From assembly GCF_013337285.1 (NCBI RefSeq), contig NZ_SUPW01000005.1:310001-374000 (forward strand): a stretch of DNA of 64,000 bases, given 5' to 3'. A program made the position numbers and the translations under genes. Below are positions 18,545 to 30,918 of this stretch, one piece after another. A model generated the notes under the pieces. That model searched no databases and was not told where the DNA came from. It saw only the letters and a program-made list of their open reading frames with translations. Origin of the DNA: Agrobacterium tumefaciens. GTDB lineage: Bacteria; Pseudomonadota; Alphaproteobacteria; Rhizobiales; Rhizobiaceae. Each line of letters begins with the position of its first letter. Position 1 is the stretch's first letter.

Positions 18545-19653
18545 CCGCGCCCTTTTCGATTGAGCAAGTTGCTTTCCAAGACCTGCCCGGTTGGCGGGAA
18601 GACGATCCGGGCAAGCTTTTTCCGGCGATGCGGACGGTTCTGTCGCATCTCCGGAATGCAAAGCCTTACAGGAGCGGTGCGCTGGGGCTGACCGCGGCTG
18701 AGCTGGTTTCTCTTTTGGAAACGGTCGATGATGAGGATGGGGCCGGTCCGGAACAGGCCCGCCGCTTCTTCGAGACGAATTGTGTACCCTTTAAAATTTC
18801 TCCGCCTGGAGGAAAAAGTGGTTTTGTAACCGCCTTCTATGAACCGGAACTGGAAGTGTCATCCGTTCGTGATGATGTCTGGTGTTATCCGATCTACCGC
18901 CGGCCGCCGGAGCTGGTGGACATCGGCGACGACAATCGTCCCGCCAGTTTCGATCCGTCCTACGCTTTCGGAAAAGCGGACGAGCGCGGTATTTCCTATT
19001 TTCCCGATCGCCGGGCGATCGATGAGGGATATCTCGAGGGCAGGGGTCTTGAGATCGCCTGGGCGAAATCGAAGGTCGACCTGTTTTTCGTCCACGTACA
19101 GGGTGCGGCCCGTCTGGTATTTCCGGATGGCACAGTAAAACGCATGACCTATGCGGCCAAGGCCGGGCATCCGTTTTCACCGATAGGCCGGCTGCTTCTG
19201 GATCGCGGTGTGCTGGATCCGAAGACGGTTTCGATGCAGACGATCCGCAAGTGGCTTGCTGACCACCCGGATGAGGTGGATGAGGTGCTGTGGCACAACC
19301 GCTCCTTCATTTTTTTCCGCGAGGCGGATGTCGCCGATCTGGATATGGGACCGATTGCGGCCGCCAAGGTGCCGCTGGTTTCCGGGCGTTCGCTCGCCGT
19401 GGACAGGCTTATTCACACCTTCGGTTTCCCCTTTTTCATCCATGCGCCGTCCCTGACGCATCTGGATGACGGAAAACCCTTTGCCCGGTTGATGCTGGCG
19501 CTCGATACCGGCTCGGCCATCGTCGGCCCGGCGCGCGGCGATATTTTCACCGGCTCCGGTTTCGAAGCGGGAGAGCTTGCCGGTACGGTGCGCAATGACG
19601 CCGATTTTTATATACTGTTGCCGCACATTGCTGCGGAAAGGTATCGGCGATGA
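18541..19653 (+). CDS. mltA: Membrane-bound lytic murein transglycosylase A (MltA family)
   Basis: 370 residues. The MltA domain spans about 75-260 and a C-terminal 3D domain follows with ALDTGSAIVGPARGDIF, including the catalytic aspartate region. The enzyme cleaves peptidoglycan glycan strands to 1,6-anhydro products. Unusually, the start chosen (4-bp overlap with the upstream gene) gives no signal peptide or lipobox; no alternative in-frame start adds one. The 1,6-anhydro sugars it makes are the input of the AmgK/MurU-type recycling genes at 39.4-41.7 kb. Confidence 0.92.
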   Translation: MTAPFSIEQVAFQDLPGWREDDPGKLFPAMRTVLSHLRNAKPYRSGALGLTAAELVSLLETVDDEDGAGPEQARRFFETNCVPFKISPPGGKSGFVTAFYEPELEVSSVRDDVWCYPIYRRPPELVDIGDDNRPASFDPSYAFGKADERGISYFPDRRAIDEGYLEGRGLEIAWAKSKVDLFFVHVQGAARLVFPDGTVKRMTYAAKAGHPFSPIGRLLLDRGVLDPKTVSMQTIRKWLADHPDEVDEVLWHNRSFIFFREADVADLDMGPIAAAKVPLVSGRSLAVDRLIHTFGFPFFIHAPSLTHLDDGKPFARLMLALDTGSAIVGPARGDIFTGSGFEAGELAGTVRNDADFYILLPHIAAERYRR

Positions 19654-20219
19654 AAGGCAGTCGCAAGCTCGGCAAGGAAGAACGCATTCTGTGGGGCAAG
19701 GTCGCAAGAACCGCGCGGCCTATCTCCGGCAGGCTGGAAGATTTGCTGGCTTTCGATGACATGGAAGAGGCCCCGTTGGAGCCCGTTATCCCGCAACCCG
19801 GCAACAGCCTTTTTCCGCGCATGCTTGCCGAGCCGGTCGATGTGCCACCGGCAACGTCGGACAAGAAGCCGAAAATTCATCAGCCGATGGAAAAGCCCGT
19901 CAAACGCAAGCTGACCCGTGGCCGATTGCCGCTGGAGGGCCGGATCGATCTGCATGGCATGTTTCAGAGCGAAGCCCATGCGGTGTTGCTCGATTTTCTG
20001 TTGCGTGCGCATGAACGGGGTCTCAGGCACGTGCTCGTCATCACCGGCAAGGGGCGCTCGATCGGCAGCGACGGCGCGCTGAAAAGAGCGGTGCCCATGT
20101 GGTTTTCCAAACCGGAATATCGCCACCTGATTTCGTCCTACGAGGACGCATCCGCCAATCATGGCGGCGACGGCGCACTTTATGTGCGGCTGGCGCGCCG
20201 GCGGGGTGAAAAATCATGA
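19650..20219 (+). CDS. Smr domain protein
   Basis: 189 residues. A basic, disordered N-terminal half precedes a C-terminal Smr domain (about 90-189) with the LDLH-type motif GRIDLHGM and the HVLVITGKG loop. Smr domains are found in MutS2 and in stand-alone proteins with nicking or RNA endonuclease activity. It overlaps mltA and the XRE gene by 4 bp each, so the four proteins are made together. Confidence 0.92.
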   Translation: MKGSRKLGKEERILWGKVARTARPISGRLEDLLAFDDMEEAPLEPVIPQPGNSLFPRMLAEPVDVPPATSDKKPKIHQPMEKPVKRKLTRGRLPLEGRIDLHGMFQSEAHAVLLDFLLRAHERGLRHVLVITGKGRSIGSDGALKRAVPMWFSKPEYRHLISSYEDASANHGGDGALYVRLARRRGEKS

Positions 20220-20581
20220 CACCGTTTGCGCAGGCCGTGCGGCAACTCCGCGAACGCAAGGGCGTGACGCAGAAGCAGATGGCGGAGGCAATAGGCGTGT
20301 CGCCAGCCTATCTCTCGGCGCTTGAGCACGGCAAACGCGGCAAGCCGAGTTTTGATCGACTCCAGCGCATTGCCGGATATTTCAATATCATCTGGGATGA
20401 AGCTGAGGAATTGTTCTTTCTCGCCGGTTCATCCGACCCTAAAGTGGTGATCGATACGGTGGGCCTGCCACCGGAATATACGGCTTTCGCCAACCGGCTG
20501 GCACGTGATATTCGCAAGCTGTCGCCGAGTATGATAGAGGAACTGTCAGCGGTGCTGCAAAAAAGCCGTTCTTGCGATTGA
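20216..20581 (+). CDS. XRE-family helix-turn-helix regulator
   Basis: 121 residues. The HTH spans about 5-60, with GVTQKQMAEAIGVSPAYLSALEHGKRGKPS as recognition region. The C-terminal part (DTVGLPPEYTAFANRLARDIRKL) has no recognised sensor domain. It is last in the timA-mltA-smr operon, 157 bp before gyrB. Its targets are unknown; autoregulation of the operon is a plausible guess. Confidence 0.9.
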   Translation: MTPFAQAVRQLRERKGVTQKQMAEAIGVSPAYLSALEHGKRGKPSFDRLQRIAGYFNIIWDEAEELFFLAGSSDPKVVIDTVGLPPEYTAFANRLARDIRKLSPSMIEELSAVLQKSRSCD

Positions 20582-20629
20582 AACCCCCTCTATCCCCTGC
20601 TTTATGCAGCATCCTGAAGCATGCGGCCT

Positions 20630-23174
<2,545 letters not shown>

Positions 23175-23196
23175 TCCTGTGGAGCGTCTCGCGTGA

Positions 23197-23212
23197 CGAT
23201 TCACGTGAAACG
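23197..23212. other. parS-like site, three mismatches
   Basis: CGATTCACGTGAAACG keeps the palindromic core TTCACGTGAA but differs from the consensus at three outer bases. It lies in the gap between the gyrB stop and its terminator, so it is not constrained by coding. Confidence 0.65.
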
Positions 23213-23220
23213 AAACTTTA

Positions 23221-23259
23221 ACAAAAGGCCCGGCGATCGATAATCGCCGGGCCTTTTGT
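23221..23259. terminator. Bidirectional terminator after gyrB
   Basis: Arms ACAAAAGGCCCGGCGAT and ATCGCCGGGCCTTTTGT pair perfectly over 17 bp with loop CGATA. It lies between the convergent gyrB and nitroreductase genes. Confidence 0.92.
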
Positions 23260-23276
23260 TTCTGAATTGCCTGCTA

Positions 23277-23879
23277 TCAATCGATCTTGCCGGTGAACCG
23301 CCCTTCGAAAGCTACCTCCGATAGGGGGATGCGCTTGCTCGGCACTTCCCTTTCCGCCAGATCGTCCGGGAGGACGGAGCTGTCAGTCAGCGTACCGATG
23401 GCGATCCCGGCTTCCACCTTGTATCCTTCAGGAATATCCAGCGCCTCAACGATCCTGTCCTTCAGGATGCCGCCCATGCCGTGTGCATGATAACCAAGCA
23501 GATGCGCCTGCATGGCGAGTGAAAACCATGCAGCACCGGCATCGAAGGAATGGGTTGCGGACGGTTTTTTCTCGCCTTCGCGGGAGACGTTGTAGCTCCG
23601 GGAAACGACGAACAGCAGCACCGAGGCATTTTTTGCCCAGCGCTGGTTTCCTTCCATGAGGAGCTCCACGAAGAGCGGCCAGTCTTCACTGTCCTTATGG
23701 GCATAGACAAATCGCCATGGCTGCAGGTTGGATGCCGAGGGCGCCCAGTGGGCCGCATCCAGAATGGTCAGCAGATGTTCCTGTGATATGGCGCTGCCAT
23801 CGAAGGCGCGCGGAGACCAGCGATCGAGGAAGAGGGGATCGACGGGATATTCGGATTGCCGGGAATTGCTGTTCGTCAC
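23277..23879 (-). CDS. Nitroreductase family protein
   Basis: 200 residues. The FMN-binding start RWSPRAFDG and APSASNLQPWRFVYA are typical of the nitroreductase fold, followed by GMGGILKDRI and GIAIGTL. Such enzymes are FMN-dependent NAD(P)H oxidoreductases that reduce nitro compounds, quinones or flavins; the physiological substrate cannot be read from sequence. It is a single gene bounded by the gyrB terminator. Confidence 0.9.
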   Translation of the reverse strand: MTNSNSRQSEYPVDPLFLDRWSPRAFDGSAISQEHLLTILDAAHWAPSASNLQPWRFVYAHKDSEDWPLFVELLMEGNQRWAKNASVLLFVVSRSYNVSREGEKKPSATHSFDAGAAWFSLAMQAHLLGYHAHGMGGILKDRIVEALDIPEGYKVEAGIAIGTLTDSSVLPDDLAEREVPSKRIPLSEVAFEGRFTGKID

Positions 23880-24007
23880 GGGCCATGTCCTTTTGGTTGC
23901 CGGGAAGGAAAAGGTATTTTTCGAAAGTGGGAGCAGTCAAGGGGTGACAAGGATGAATGCATCGTTCATATATGCATCATCTTGTCTGACAACCGGGAGA
24001 GAGTTCC

Positions 24008-24850
24008 ATGAAATTGATGCGCGTTGGCCAGCCCGGCCAGGAAAAGCCTGCCATTCTCGACGCGGAAGGAAAAGTCCGCGATCTGTCCGCCCACGTGAAA
24101 GACATTGGCGGCGACGCCATCTCTCCCGAAGGCCTCAAGAAGATTGCCGCGATCGACCTCGCCACCTTGCCCGTTCTGAACGAAGAGCGTATCGGCGCCT
24201 GCGTTGCGGGAACCGGAAAATTCATCTGCATCGGCCTCAATTTCTCCGACCATGCTGCCGAAACAGGTGCGACCGTACCGCCGGAGCCTGTCATTTTCAT
24301 GAAGGCGACCTCGGCCATCGTCGGTCCGAACGATGACGTCACCATTCCGCGCGGCTCTGAAAAGACCGACTGGGAAGTCGAGCTTGGCGTCGTCATCGGC
24401 AAGACCGCCAAATATGTCTCCGAAGCGGATGCCCTTGACTATGTCGCCGGTTATTGCGTTTCCCACGACGTTTCCGAACGCGCCTTCCAGACGGAGCGTG
24501 CCGGACAATGGACCAAGGGCAAGTCCTGCGACACCTTTGGACCGATCGGCCCATGGCTGGTGACCAAGGACGAAGTCGCGAATCCGCAGAACCTCGGCAT
24601 GTGGCTGAAGGTGAACGGCCAGACCATGCAGGACGGCTCCAGCAATACCATGGTTTACGGCGTCGCCCATGTGGTTTCCTATCTCAGCCAGTTCATGTCT
24701 CTGCATCCCGGCGACGTCATTTCTACGGGCACACCTCCGGGAGTCGGTATGGGTCAGAAGCCGCCGCGTTATCTGAAGGCTGGTGATGTCGTGGAGCTCG
24801 GCATTGAAGCCCTCGGCACCCAGAAGCAGACTTTCGTCGCCGACATCTGA
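24008..24850 (+). CDS. Fumarylacetoacetate hydrolase (FAH) family protein
   Basis: 280 residues. The FAH fold is shown by ICIGLNFSDHA, FMKATSAIVGPND, the metal ligands in DWEVELGVVIG and the KGKSCDTFGPIGPWLVT block, ending with STGTPPGVGMG. Members include 2-keto-4-pentenoate hydratases, acylpyruvases and sugar-acid dehydratases. Close relatives are often named ureidoglycolate lyase, but the substrate is not decided by the motifs. GGGAGAGAG precedes the ATG. Confidence 0.88.
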   Translation: MKLMRVGQPGQEKPAILDAEGKVRDLSAHVKDIGGDAISPEGLKKIAAIDLATLPVLNEERIGACVAGTGKFICIGLNFSDHAAETGATVPPEPVIFMKATSAIVGPNDDVTIPRGSEKTDWEVELGVVIGKTAKYVSEADALDYVAGYCVSHDVSERAFQTERAGQWTKGKSCDTFGPIGPWLVTKDEVANPQNLGMWLKVNGQTMQDGSSNTMVYGVAHVVSYLSQFMSLHPGDVISTGTPPGVGMGQKPPRYLKAGDVVELGIEALGTQKQTFVADI

Positions 24851-24976
24851 TCATCGGCAGGCATTCAACTGAAATTGAGGCGCCGGTGGGAAACTGCCGG
24901 CGTCTTCGATTTTGTGCACTTGCGAAAAGCTGCTATGCTCCAAAAAAAGAGCTTGATCCGCAGGGAGGCGTCATCA

Positions 24977-26209
24977 GTGTTCTACCATCTTTATGAAATG
25001 AACCATGCGGCCATGATGCCGCTGCGCGCCGGTGCCGATATGATGCGCCAAGCCTGCAACAATCCACTCAATCCGCTTTCCAGCACTGCCTTTGGCCGTA
25101 GCCTCGATGCCGGTTTTGAGGTGTTCGAGCGCCTGACCCGCCGATATGTCAAACCGGAATTCGGTCTTGGCAACACGACTGTTGACGGTCAGACCGTCAC
25201 TGTTACCGAAGAGATCGTCTGGTCGCGTCCGTTCTGCAATCTCGTTCATTTCAGAAGAGAACTCGATGCGGCCCGCCAGTCCGATCCCAAGGTGCTGCTG
25301 GTGGCGCCGATGTCCGGTCACTACGCCACCCTGCTGCGTGGAACGGTAGAGGCCCTGTTGCCTTCAGCGGATATCTACATCACCGATTGGACCGATGCCC
25401 GCACAGTGCCGGTGAGTGGGGGGACTTTCGATCTCGACGATTACATCAGCTATGTCATTGAGATGTTGCGGCAGATTGGCCCGGGCGCGCATGTAGTCGC
25501 TGTGTGTCAGCCGTCCGTGCCGGTTCTGGCCGCCGTTTCGCTGATGGAAGCGGATGGAGATCGTTTTGCGCCGTCATCCATGACGCTGATGGGCGGGCCG
25601 ATCGATACGCGCATCAATCCCACCGCCGTCAATGATCTTGCCAAGGCCAAGCCCATCGAATGGTTCCGCGACAATGTCGTCATGCAGGTGCCGTGGCCAC
25701 AGCCTGCTTTCGGCAGGAATGTCTATCCCGGCTTCCTGCAACTGTCCGGTTTCATGTCCATGAACCTCGACAAGCACATGACGGCGCATAAGGATTTTTA
25801 CCTCAACCTCGTCAAGAATGACGGCGATTCCGCCGAGAAACATCGGGAATTTTACGATGAATACCTGGCCGTCATGGATTTGACGGCGGAGTTCTATCTG
25901 CAGACGGTGGAAACCGTCTTCATCGAACATGCGCTTCCGAAGGGAACAATGGTGCATAGGGGTAGGGCGGTCGATCCCGCCGCTATTCGCAATGTCGCAT
26001 TGTTCACTGTGGAAGGTGAGAATGACGATATTTCCGGCGTCGGTCAGACAAAGGCCGCCCATGATCTCTGCCGCAACATCCCCGATGAAAAACGCGCGCA
26101 TTATATGCAACCCGATGTCGGCCATTATGGTGTCTTCAACGGTTCGCGGTTCCGAAAGGAAATCGTGCCGCGCATGCTGGATTTCATCCGCAAACACCAG
26201 ACCGCATAG
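24977..26209 (+). CDS. phaZ: Intracellular polyhydroxyalkanoate depolymerase PhaZ
   Basis: 410 residues from GTG at 24977, with GGGAGG eight bases upstream; a longer frame from 24875 is less likely. The alpha/beta-hydrolase fold carries the pseudo-lipase box VVAVCQPS with C177 as nucleophile, as in intracellular PHB depolymerases, rather than serine. A PHB_depo_C domain fills the second half, with the late histidine in QPDVGHYGVFNG. It mobilises stored polyhydroxybutyrate. Confidence 0.92.
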   Translation: MFYHLYEMNHAAMMPLRAGADMMRQACNNPLNPLSSTAFGRSLDAGFEVFERLTRRYVKPEFGLGNTTVDGQTVTVTEEIVWSRPFCNLVHFRRELDAARQSDPKVLLVAPMSGHYATLLRGTVEALLPSADIYITDWTDARTVPVSGGTFDLDDYISYVIEMLRQIGPGAHVVAVCQPSVPVLAAVSLMEADGDRFAPSSMTLMGGPIDTRINPTAVNDLAKAKPIEWFRDNVVMQVPWPQPAFGRNVYPGFLQLSGFMSMNLDKHMTAHKDFYLNLVKNDGDSAEKHREFYDEYLAVMDLTAEFYLQTVETVFIEHALPKGTMVHRGRAVDPAAIRNVALFTVEGENDDISGVGQTKAAHDLCRNIPDEKRAHYMQPDVGHYGVFNGSRFRKEIVPRMLDFIRKHQTA

Positions 26210-26277
26210 GGTGAGACAGCAGACGGTGCTGCGCATTTGCATGGCCAAACCGCTGGCGAATCGGCTATGAACAGCAC

Positions 26278-27045
26278 ATGTTTTCGCTCTTCGGAAAATC
26301 CGTGAAATCGCCGGCGGCCAAAAAGGCCGCACCCAGCCAGCGCACTGTCGCCGTGGCGGGCAGACAGGTGCCGATCACGGTAAGGGAAAACCCGCGCGCC
26401 ACCCGCATTACCCTGCGTATTGAACCCGGTGGCCGGGCACTGAAGCTGACGATCCCGATGGGACTTCACCACGGCCAGGTTGATGATTTTCTCGAGAGGC
26501 ATCAGGGTTGGCTTGAAAATAAGCTTTTGAATGTCAGCCCCGATGAGGGCTTGCGCGGTGGTTCGAGCATCGATATTCGCGGCATATCCCACCGCATAGA
26601 CCACACCGGCAGCTTGCGCGGCCTGACCCATATTTCCAAAGATGCCAATGGGGCTGCCGTTTTGAGAGTCAGCGGCGCACCCGAAAATCTGCGCAGACGG
26701 GTGGCGACTTTTCTAAAGAAAGAAGCCAAGGCCGATCTGGAGAGACTGGTTGCGGTTCACGCAACCGCTGCCGGCCGGCCGGTGCGATCCATCAGCATGA
26801 AGGACACCCGCAGCCGTTGGGGTTCCTGTTCTCACGATGGAAATCTGAGTTTCTCCTGGCGCATCGTCATGGCCCCGGAAAAGGTCATCGATTATCTAGC
26901 CGCCCACGAGGTCGCGCATCTCAGGGAAATGAACCATGGCCCGAAATTCTGGGCTCTGTGTGAAAAGCTCTGCCCGCACACGGAAGAAGCCAAGGGCTGG
27001 CTGAAACGCCATGGATCTAAACTCCACGCCATCGATTTCGATTGA
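26278..27045 (+). CDS. YgjP-like zinc metallopeptidase
   Basis: 255 residues. The zinc motif HEVAH (210-214) and a third ligand in NHGPKFW (H220) match the YgjP/DUF45 family, with the preceding RSRWGSCS block typical of it. The reaction in vivo is not established. An unusually basic N-terminus (residues 7-25) may be disordered. It is preceded by a 68-bp gap after phaZ and may be co-transcribed. Confidence 0.88.
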   Translation: MFSLFGKSVKSPAAKKAAPSQRTVAVAGRQVPITVRENPRATRITLRIEPGGRALKLTIPMGLHHGQVDDFLERHQGWLENKLLNVSPDEGLRGGSSIDIRGISHRIDHTGSLRGLTHISKDANGAAVLRVSGAPENLRRRVATFLKKEAKADLERLVAVHATAAGRPVRSISMKDTRSRWGSCSHDGNLSFSWRIVMAPEKVIDYLAAHEVAHLREMNHGPKFWALCEKLCPHTEEAKGWLKRHGSKLHAIDFD

Positions 27046-27069
27046 AACCGGAGGCATTGATCGCCATCT

Positions 27070-27085
27070 GGATTCACGTGAAACA
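27070..27085. other. parS site, two mismatches
   Basis: GGATTCACGTGAAACA has two mismatches to the consensus, both at the left edge. It is intergenic, 60 bp before trpF. Confidence 0.75.
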
Positions 27086-27144
27086 TTCCATAGACGAATG
27101 CGATTTGGCTCGACTCTCATCGCATTTCATGTCAGGTCGCGGGT

Positions 27145-27807
27145 ATGAAACCGGATATCAAGATTTGCGGATTGAAGACACCGGAGACGCTGGAACGCGC
27201 TGTCAGGCGCGGTGCGTCCCATGTCGGTTTTATCTTCTTTGAAAAAAGCCCGCGCAACATCGAGCCGGATATCGCCGGCAGGCTGGCGGAGGCCGCGTAC
27301 GGGGCTGCCAAGGTCGTTGCCGTCACCGTCAATGCTGACAATGATTATCTCGATGAAATCGTCGATCTCGTAAAACCGGATATCCTGCAACTGCACGGCA
27401 GTGAAAGCCCGGAACGGTTGTTGAACATCAAGGCGCTGTATGGTCTGCCGGTGATGAAGGCTCTTTCCATTCGCGATGCCGCTGATCTTGCCAAAATCGA
27501 TCCCTATATTGGCATAGCCGACCGTTTCCTGCTGGATGCCAAGGCGCCCGCCGGTTCCGATCTGCCCGGCGGTAACGGCGTTTCCTTCGACTGGACTATC
27601 CTGCGCTCTCTTGACGGAAGTATTGATTACATGCTTTCCGGAGGGCTGAATAAGGACAACGTCGCCGAGGCTCTGGCGGAAACCAGGGCAAACGGCATAG
27701 ATTTGTCGTCCGGTGTCGAAAGCGCGCCGGGCGTCAAGGATCTGGCCATGATCGACGCATTTTTCGATGTGGTGAATGATTGGTCGAAAGGCCCAAAGGG
27801 AGCTTGA
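27145..27807 (+). CDS. trpF: Phosphoribosylanthranilate isomerase TrpF
   Basis: 220 residues, TIM-barrel. KICGLKTPE at the N-terminus holds the catalytic cysteine; VQLHG-type [10 protein letters not shown] and FDWTIL and LSGGLN follow. It performs the Amadori rearrangement in tryptophan synthesis. It begins the trpF-trpB-trpA-accD-folC cluster; the trpB start is 1 bp after its stop. Confidence 0.96.
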   Translation: MKPDIKICGLKTPETLERAVRRGASHVGFIFFEKSPRNIEPDIAGRLAEAAYGAAKVVAVTVNADNDYLDEIVDLVKPDILQLHGSESPERLLNIKALYGLPVMKALSIRDAADLAKIDPYIGIADRFLLDAKAPAGSDLPGGNGVSFDWTILRSLDGSIDYMLSGGLNKDNVAEALAETRANGIDLSSGVESAPGVKDLAMIDAFFDVVNDWSKGPKGA

Positions 27808-27808
27808 A

Positions 27809-29029
27809 GTGAACGACGCGCCAACACCCAATTCTTTCCGCGCTGGTCCCGATGAGGACGGCCGTTTCGGCATTTACGGAGGCCGCTTCGTTGCCGAAAC
27901 GCTGATGCCGCTCATTCTGGATTTGCAGGCGGAATGGGACAAGGCCAAGACCGATCCAGAATTTCAGGCGCAACTGAAATATCTCGGCGCGCACTATACC
28001 GGCCGTCCGAGCCCGCTTTATTTCGCGGAGCGTCTGACGGCGGAACTGGGCGGCGCGAAGATCTATTTCAAGCGCGAAGAGCTGAACCATACCGGTTCGC
28101 ACAAGATCAACAATTGCCTCGGCCAGATTCTGCTTGCCAAGCGCATGGGCAAGACCCGCATCATCGCCGAAACCGGTGCCGGCCAGCACGGGGTTGCCTC
28201 GGCCACCGTTGCCGCACGCTTCGGCCTGCCTTGTGTCGTTTACATGGGTGCGACGGATGTGGCCCGTCAGGCCCCGAATGTTTTCCGCATGAAGCTTCTG
28301 GGCGCTGAAGTGAAGCCGGTGACGGCCGGTCACGGCACCTTGAAGGACGCGATGAACGAGGCCCTGCGTGACTGGGTCACCAATGTCGATGATACCTATT
28401 ATCTGATTGGCACCGCGGCAGGCCCGCACCCCTATCCGGAAATGGTTCGCGATTTCCAGGCCGTCATTGGCGAGGAAGCCAAGGCGCAGATGCAGGAGGC
28501 GGAAGGCCGTCTTCCCGATATGGTTATCGCAGCTGTCGGCGGCGGCTCGAACGCCATCGGCATCTTCCATCCTTTCCTCGACGACAAGAGCGTTCGCATC
28601 GTCGGCGTCGAGGCAGGCGGCAAGGGCCTTTCGGGCGATGAGCATTGCGCTTCGATCACCGCCGGCTCGCCGGGTGTTCTGCACGGCAACCGCACCTATC
28701 TGCTGCAGGATGAGGACGGCCAGATCAAGGAAGGCCACTCCATTTCCGCCGGTCTCGATTATCCCGGTATCGGGCCTGAACATTCCTGGTTGAACGATAT
28801 CGGCCGCGTCGAATATGTGCCGATCATGGACCATGAGGCGCTGGACGCTTTCCAGATGCTGACCCGTCTCGAGGGCATCATTCCGGCGCTGGAGCCGAGC
28901 CACGCACTGGCCGAAGTCATCAAGCGTGCGCCGAAGATGGGCAAGGATGAGATCATCCTGATGAACCTCTCTGGTCGCGGCGACAAGGATGTCCACACCG
29001 TCAGCAAGTTCCTTGGAATGGATGTATAA
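27809..29029 (+). CDS. trpB: Tryptophan synthase beta chain TrpB
   Basis: 406 residues from GTG at 27809 with AAGGGAG about 7 bases upstream. The PLP lysine lies in [17 protein letters not shown] binds the phosphate. It condenses indole with serine to tryptophan and forms an alpha2-beta2 complex with TrpA, the next gene. Confidence 0.97.
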   Translation: MNDAPTPNSFRAGPDEDGRFGIYGGRFVAETLMPLILDLQAEWDKAKTDPEFQAQLKYLGAHYTGRPSPLYFAERLTAELGGAKIYFKREELNHTGSHKINNCLGQILLAKRMGKTRIIAETGAGQHGVASATVAARFGLPCVVYMGATDVARQAPNVFRMKLLGAEVKPVTAGHGTLKDAMNEALRDWVTNVDDTYYLIGTAAGPHPYPEMVRDFQAVIGEEAKAQMQEAEGRLPDMVIAAVGGGSNAIGIFHPFLDDKSVRIVGVEAGGKGLSGDEHCASITAGSPGVLHGNRTYLLQDEDGQIKEGHSISAGLDYPGIGPEHSWLNDIGRVEYVPIMDHEALDAFQMLTRLEGIIPALEPSHALAEVIKRAPKMGKDEIILMNLSGRGDKDVHTVSKFLGMDV

Positions 29030-29033
29030 GACC

Positions 29034-29873
29034 ATGACTGCACGTATGGACAAGCGCTTCGCCGATCTGCGCGCTGAAAATCGCCCGGCCCTGATCACCT
29101 ATTTCATGGGCGGTGACCCGGATTTCGAAACCTCGCTCGGCATCATGAAGGCGCTGCCGGAAGCGGGCGCCGATATTATCGAACTCGGCATGCCGTTTTC
29201 CGATCCGATGGCCGATGGCCCGGCTATCCAGCTGGCCGGACAGCGCGCGCTGAAAGGCGGCCAGACACTGAAAACCACGCTCGATCTCGCCCGTGAATTC
29301 CGCAGGCAAGACGATGCGACCCCGATCGTGATGATGGGATATTACAATCCGATCTATATTTACGGCGTCGACAGGTTTCTGGAAGATGCGCTGGAAGCTG
29401 GCGTCGACGGCCTGATCGTCGTCGATCTGCCGCCGGAGATGGATGACGAGCTTTGCGTTCCGGCTCTTGAGCGGGGTGTGAATTTCATCCGTCTCGCCAC
29501 CCCGACGACGGATGGCAAGCGTCTGCCTGCGGTTCTTAAAAATACCTCCGGTTTCGTCTATTATGTCTCGATGAACGGTATTACCGGTTCCGCACTTCCT
29601 GATCCATCGTTGATCTCGGGCGCGGTCAGTCGTATCAAGGCGCATACGGAACTGCCGGTCTGTGTCGGTTTTGGTGTCAAGACGGCCGATCATGCGAAAG
29701 CGATCGGTGCCGTGGCGGATGGTGTGGTGGTCGGTTCGGCCATAGTCAACCAGATCGCCGGCAGCCTGACCAAGGACGGACAGGCGACCGCCGATACCGT
29801 GCCGTCGGTCACGACGCTGGTAAAGGGACTTTCAACAGGCGTGCGTGCGTCGCGCCTTGCCGCTGCGGAATAA
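29034..29873 (+). CDS. trpA: Tryptophan synthase alpha chain TrpA
   Basis: 279 residues from ATG at 29034, four bases after the trpB stop. The catalytic glutamate is in [16 protein letters not shown] and the phosphate loop in [11 protein letters not shown]. It cleaves indole-3-glycerol phosphate. It is translated with trpB and followed by accD after 27 bp. Confidence 0.97.
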   Translation: MTARMDKRFADLRAENRPALITYFMGGDPDFETSLGIMKALPEAGADIIELGMPFSDPMADGPAIQLAGQRALKGGQTLKTTLDLAREFRRQDDATPIVMMGYYNPIYIYGVDRFLEDALEAGVDGLIVVDLPPEMDDELCVPALERGVNFIRLATPTTDGKRLPAVLKNTSGFVYYVSMNGITGSALPDPSLISGAVSRIKAHTELPVCVGFGVKTADHAKAIGAVADGVVVGSAIVNQIAGSLTKDGQATADTVPSVTTLVKGLSTGVRASRLAAAE

Positions 29874-29900
29874 CGCGCGGCTCAGTCAAGGAGTAGTTGA

Positions 29901-30794
29901 TTGAACTGGATCACCAATTACGTTCGGCCCCGGATCAATTCCATGCTTGGCCGCCGTCCGGAGGTTCCGGAGAACCTGTGGATCAAGTGCCCGGAAACGG
30001 GTGAGATGGTCTTCCATAAGGATCTCGAGGATAACAAGTGGGTTATCCCGGCCTCGGGTTATCACATGAAGATGCCGGCGAAAGCTCGGCTTACCGACCT
30101 CTTTGATGGCGGCGTCTATGAGGCCTTGGCTCAGCCGAAGGTGGCGCAGGACCCATTGAAGTTCCGCGATTCCAAGAAATACACCGATCGCCTGCGTGAC
30201 AGCCGCACGAAGACCGAGCAGGAAGACACCATCCTTGCCGGCGTCGGTCTCCTGAAAGGCCTGAAGATCGTTGCCGTCGTGCATGAATTCCAGTTCATGG
30301 GCGGCTCTCTCGGCATTGCCGCCGGCGAAGCCATCGTCAAGGCCTTCGAGCGCGCCATATCCGAGCGTTGCCCGCTCGTGATGTTCCCGGCGTCTGGCGG
30401 TGCCCGCATGCAGGAAGGTATTCTCTCGCTGATGCAGTTGCCGCGCACCACGGTTGCGGTGAACATGCTGAAAGAGGCGGGCATGCCCTATATCGTGGTT
30501 CTGACGAACCCGACGACCGGCGGCGTCACGGCCTCTTACGCCATGCTGGGTGATGTTCATATTGCCGAGCCGGGTGCGGAAATCTGCTTCGCCGGCAAAC
30601 GCGTGATCGAACAGACTATCCGCGAAAAACTGCCGGAAGGCTTCCAGACATCGGAATATCTGTTCGAGCACGGCATGGTGGACATGGTCATCGACCGCCG
30701 CGAAATCCCCGATACGCTGGCAAGCCTTCTCAAGATCATGACGAAGGCTCCGGCGGAAGCAAACGCAGTCATTCCGCTCGCCGCTTCGGCCTGA
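29901..30794 (+). CDS. accD: Acetyl-CoA carboxylase carboxyltransferase beta subunit AccD
   Basis: 297 residues from TTG at 29901, with AAGGAG seven bases upstream. The crotonase-type carboxyltransferase domain is clear ([41 protein letters not shown]). With AccA it transfers CO2 from biotin to acetyl-CoA to begin fatty-acid synthesis. The N-terminal zinc ribbon is degenerate: only C30 remains of the usual four cysteines (T, I and S stand at the other places). It follows trpA in the same operon. Confidence 0.96.
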   Translation: MNWITNYVRPRINSMLGRRPEVPENLWIKCPETGEMVFHKDLEDNKWVIPASGYHMKMPAKARLTDLFDGGVYEALAQPKVAQDPLKFRDSKKYTDRLRDSRTKTEQEDTILAGVGLLKGLKIVAVVHEFQFMGGSLGIAAGEAIVKAFERAISERCPLVMFPASGGARMQEGILSLMQLPRTTVAVNMLKEAGMPYIVVLTNPTTGGVTASYAMLGDVHIAEPGAEICFAGKRVIEQTIREKLPEGFQTSEYLFEHGMVDMVIDRREIPDTLASLLKIMTKAPAEANAVIPLAASA

Positions 30795-30809
30795 TTGAAA
30801 AATATGTCG

Positions 30810-30835
30810 CCCGGAGGCGGGAAAACGCCTTCGGG
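30810..30835 (+). other. Imperfect hairpin between accD and folC
   Basis: CCCGGAGGCG (30810-30819) pairs with CGCCTTCGGG (30826-30835) around GGAAAA, with one G-U pair. No T tract follows, so it is not a clear intrinsic terminator. It could be an RNA-processing or stability element. Confidence 0.35.
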
Positions 30836-30918
30836 GTGACGTTATACGTTGCATGATTCATCATTTTGGGTGCGGCGGACAAATGGCCAAGACAACGCCT
30901 GAAAGGCGAACAGAAGAC

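Noticed and set aside
24088-24103. CGCCCACGTGAAAGAC as a further parS site
   Set aside because: It lacks the symmetric core TTCACGTGAA; only CACGTGAAA matches, and it lies in FAH coding sequence.
30810-30835. Intrinsic terminator between accD and folC
   Set aside because: No T tract follows the hairpin and folC starts soon after on the same strand.
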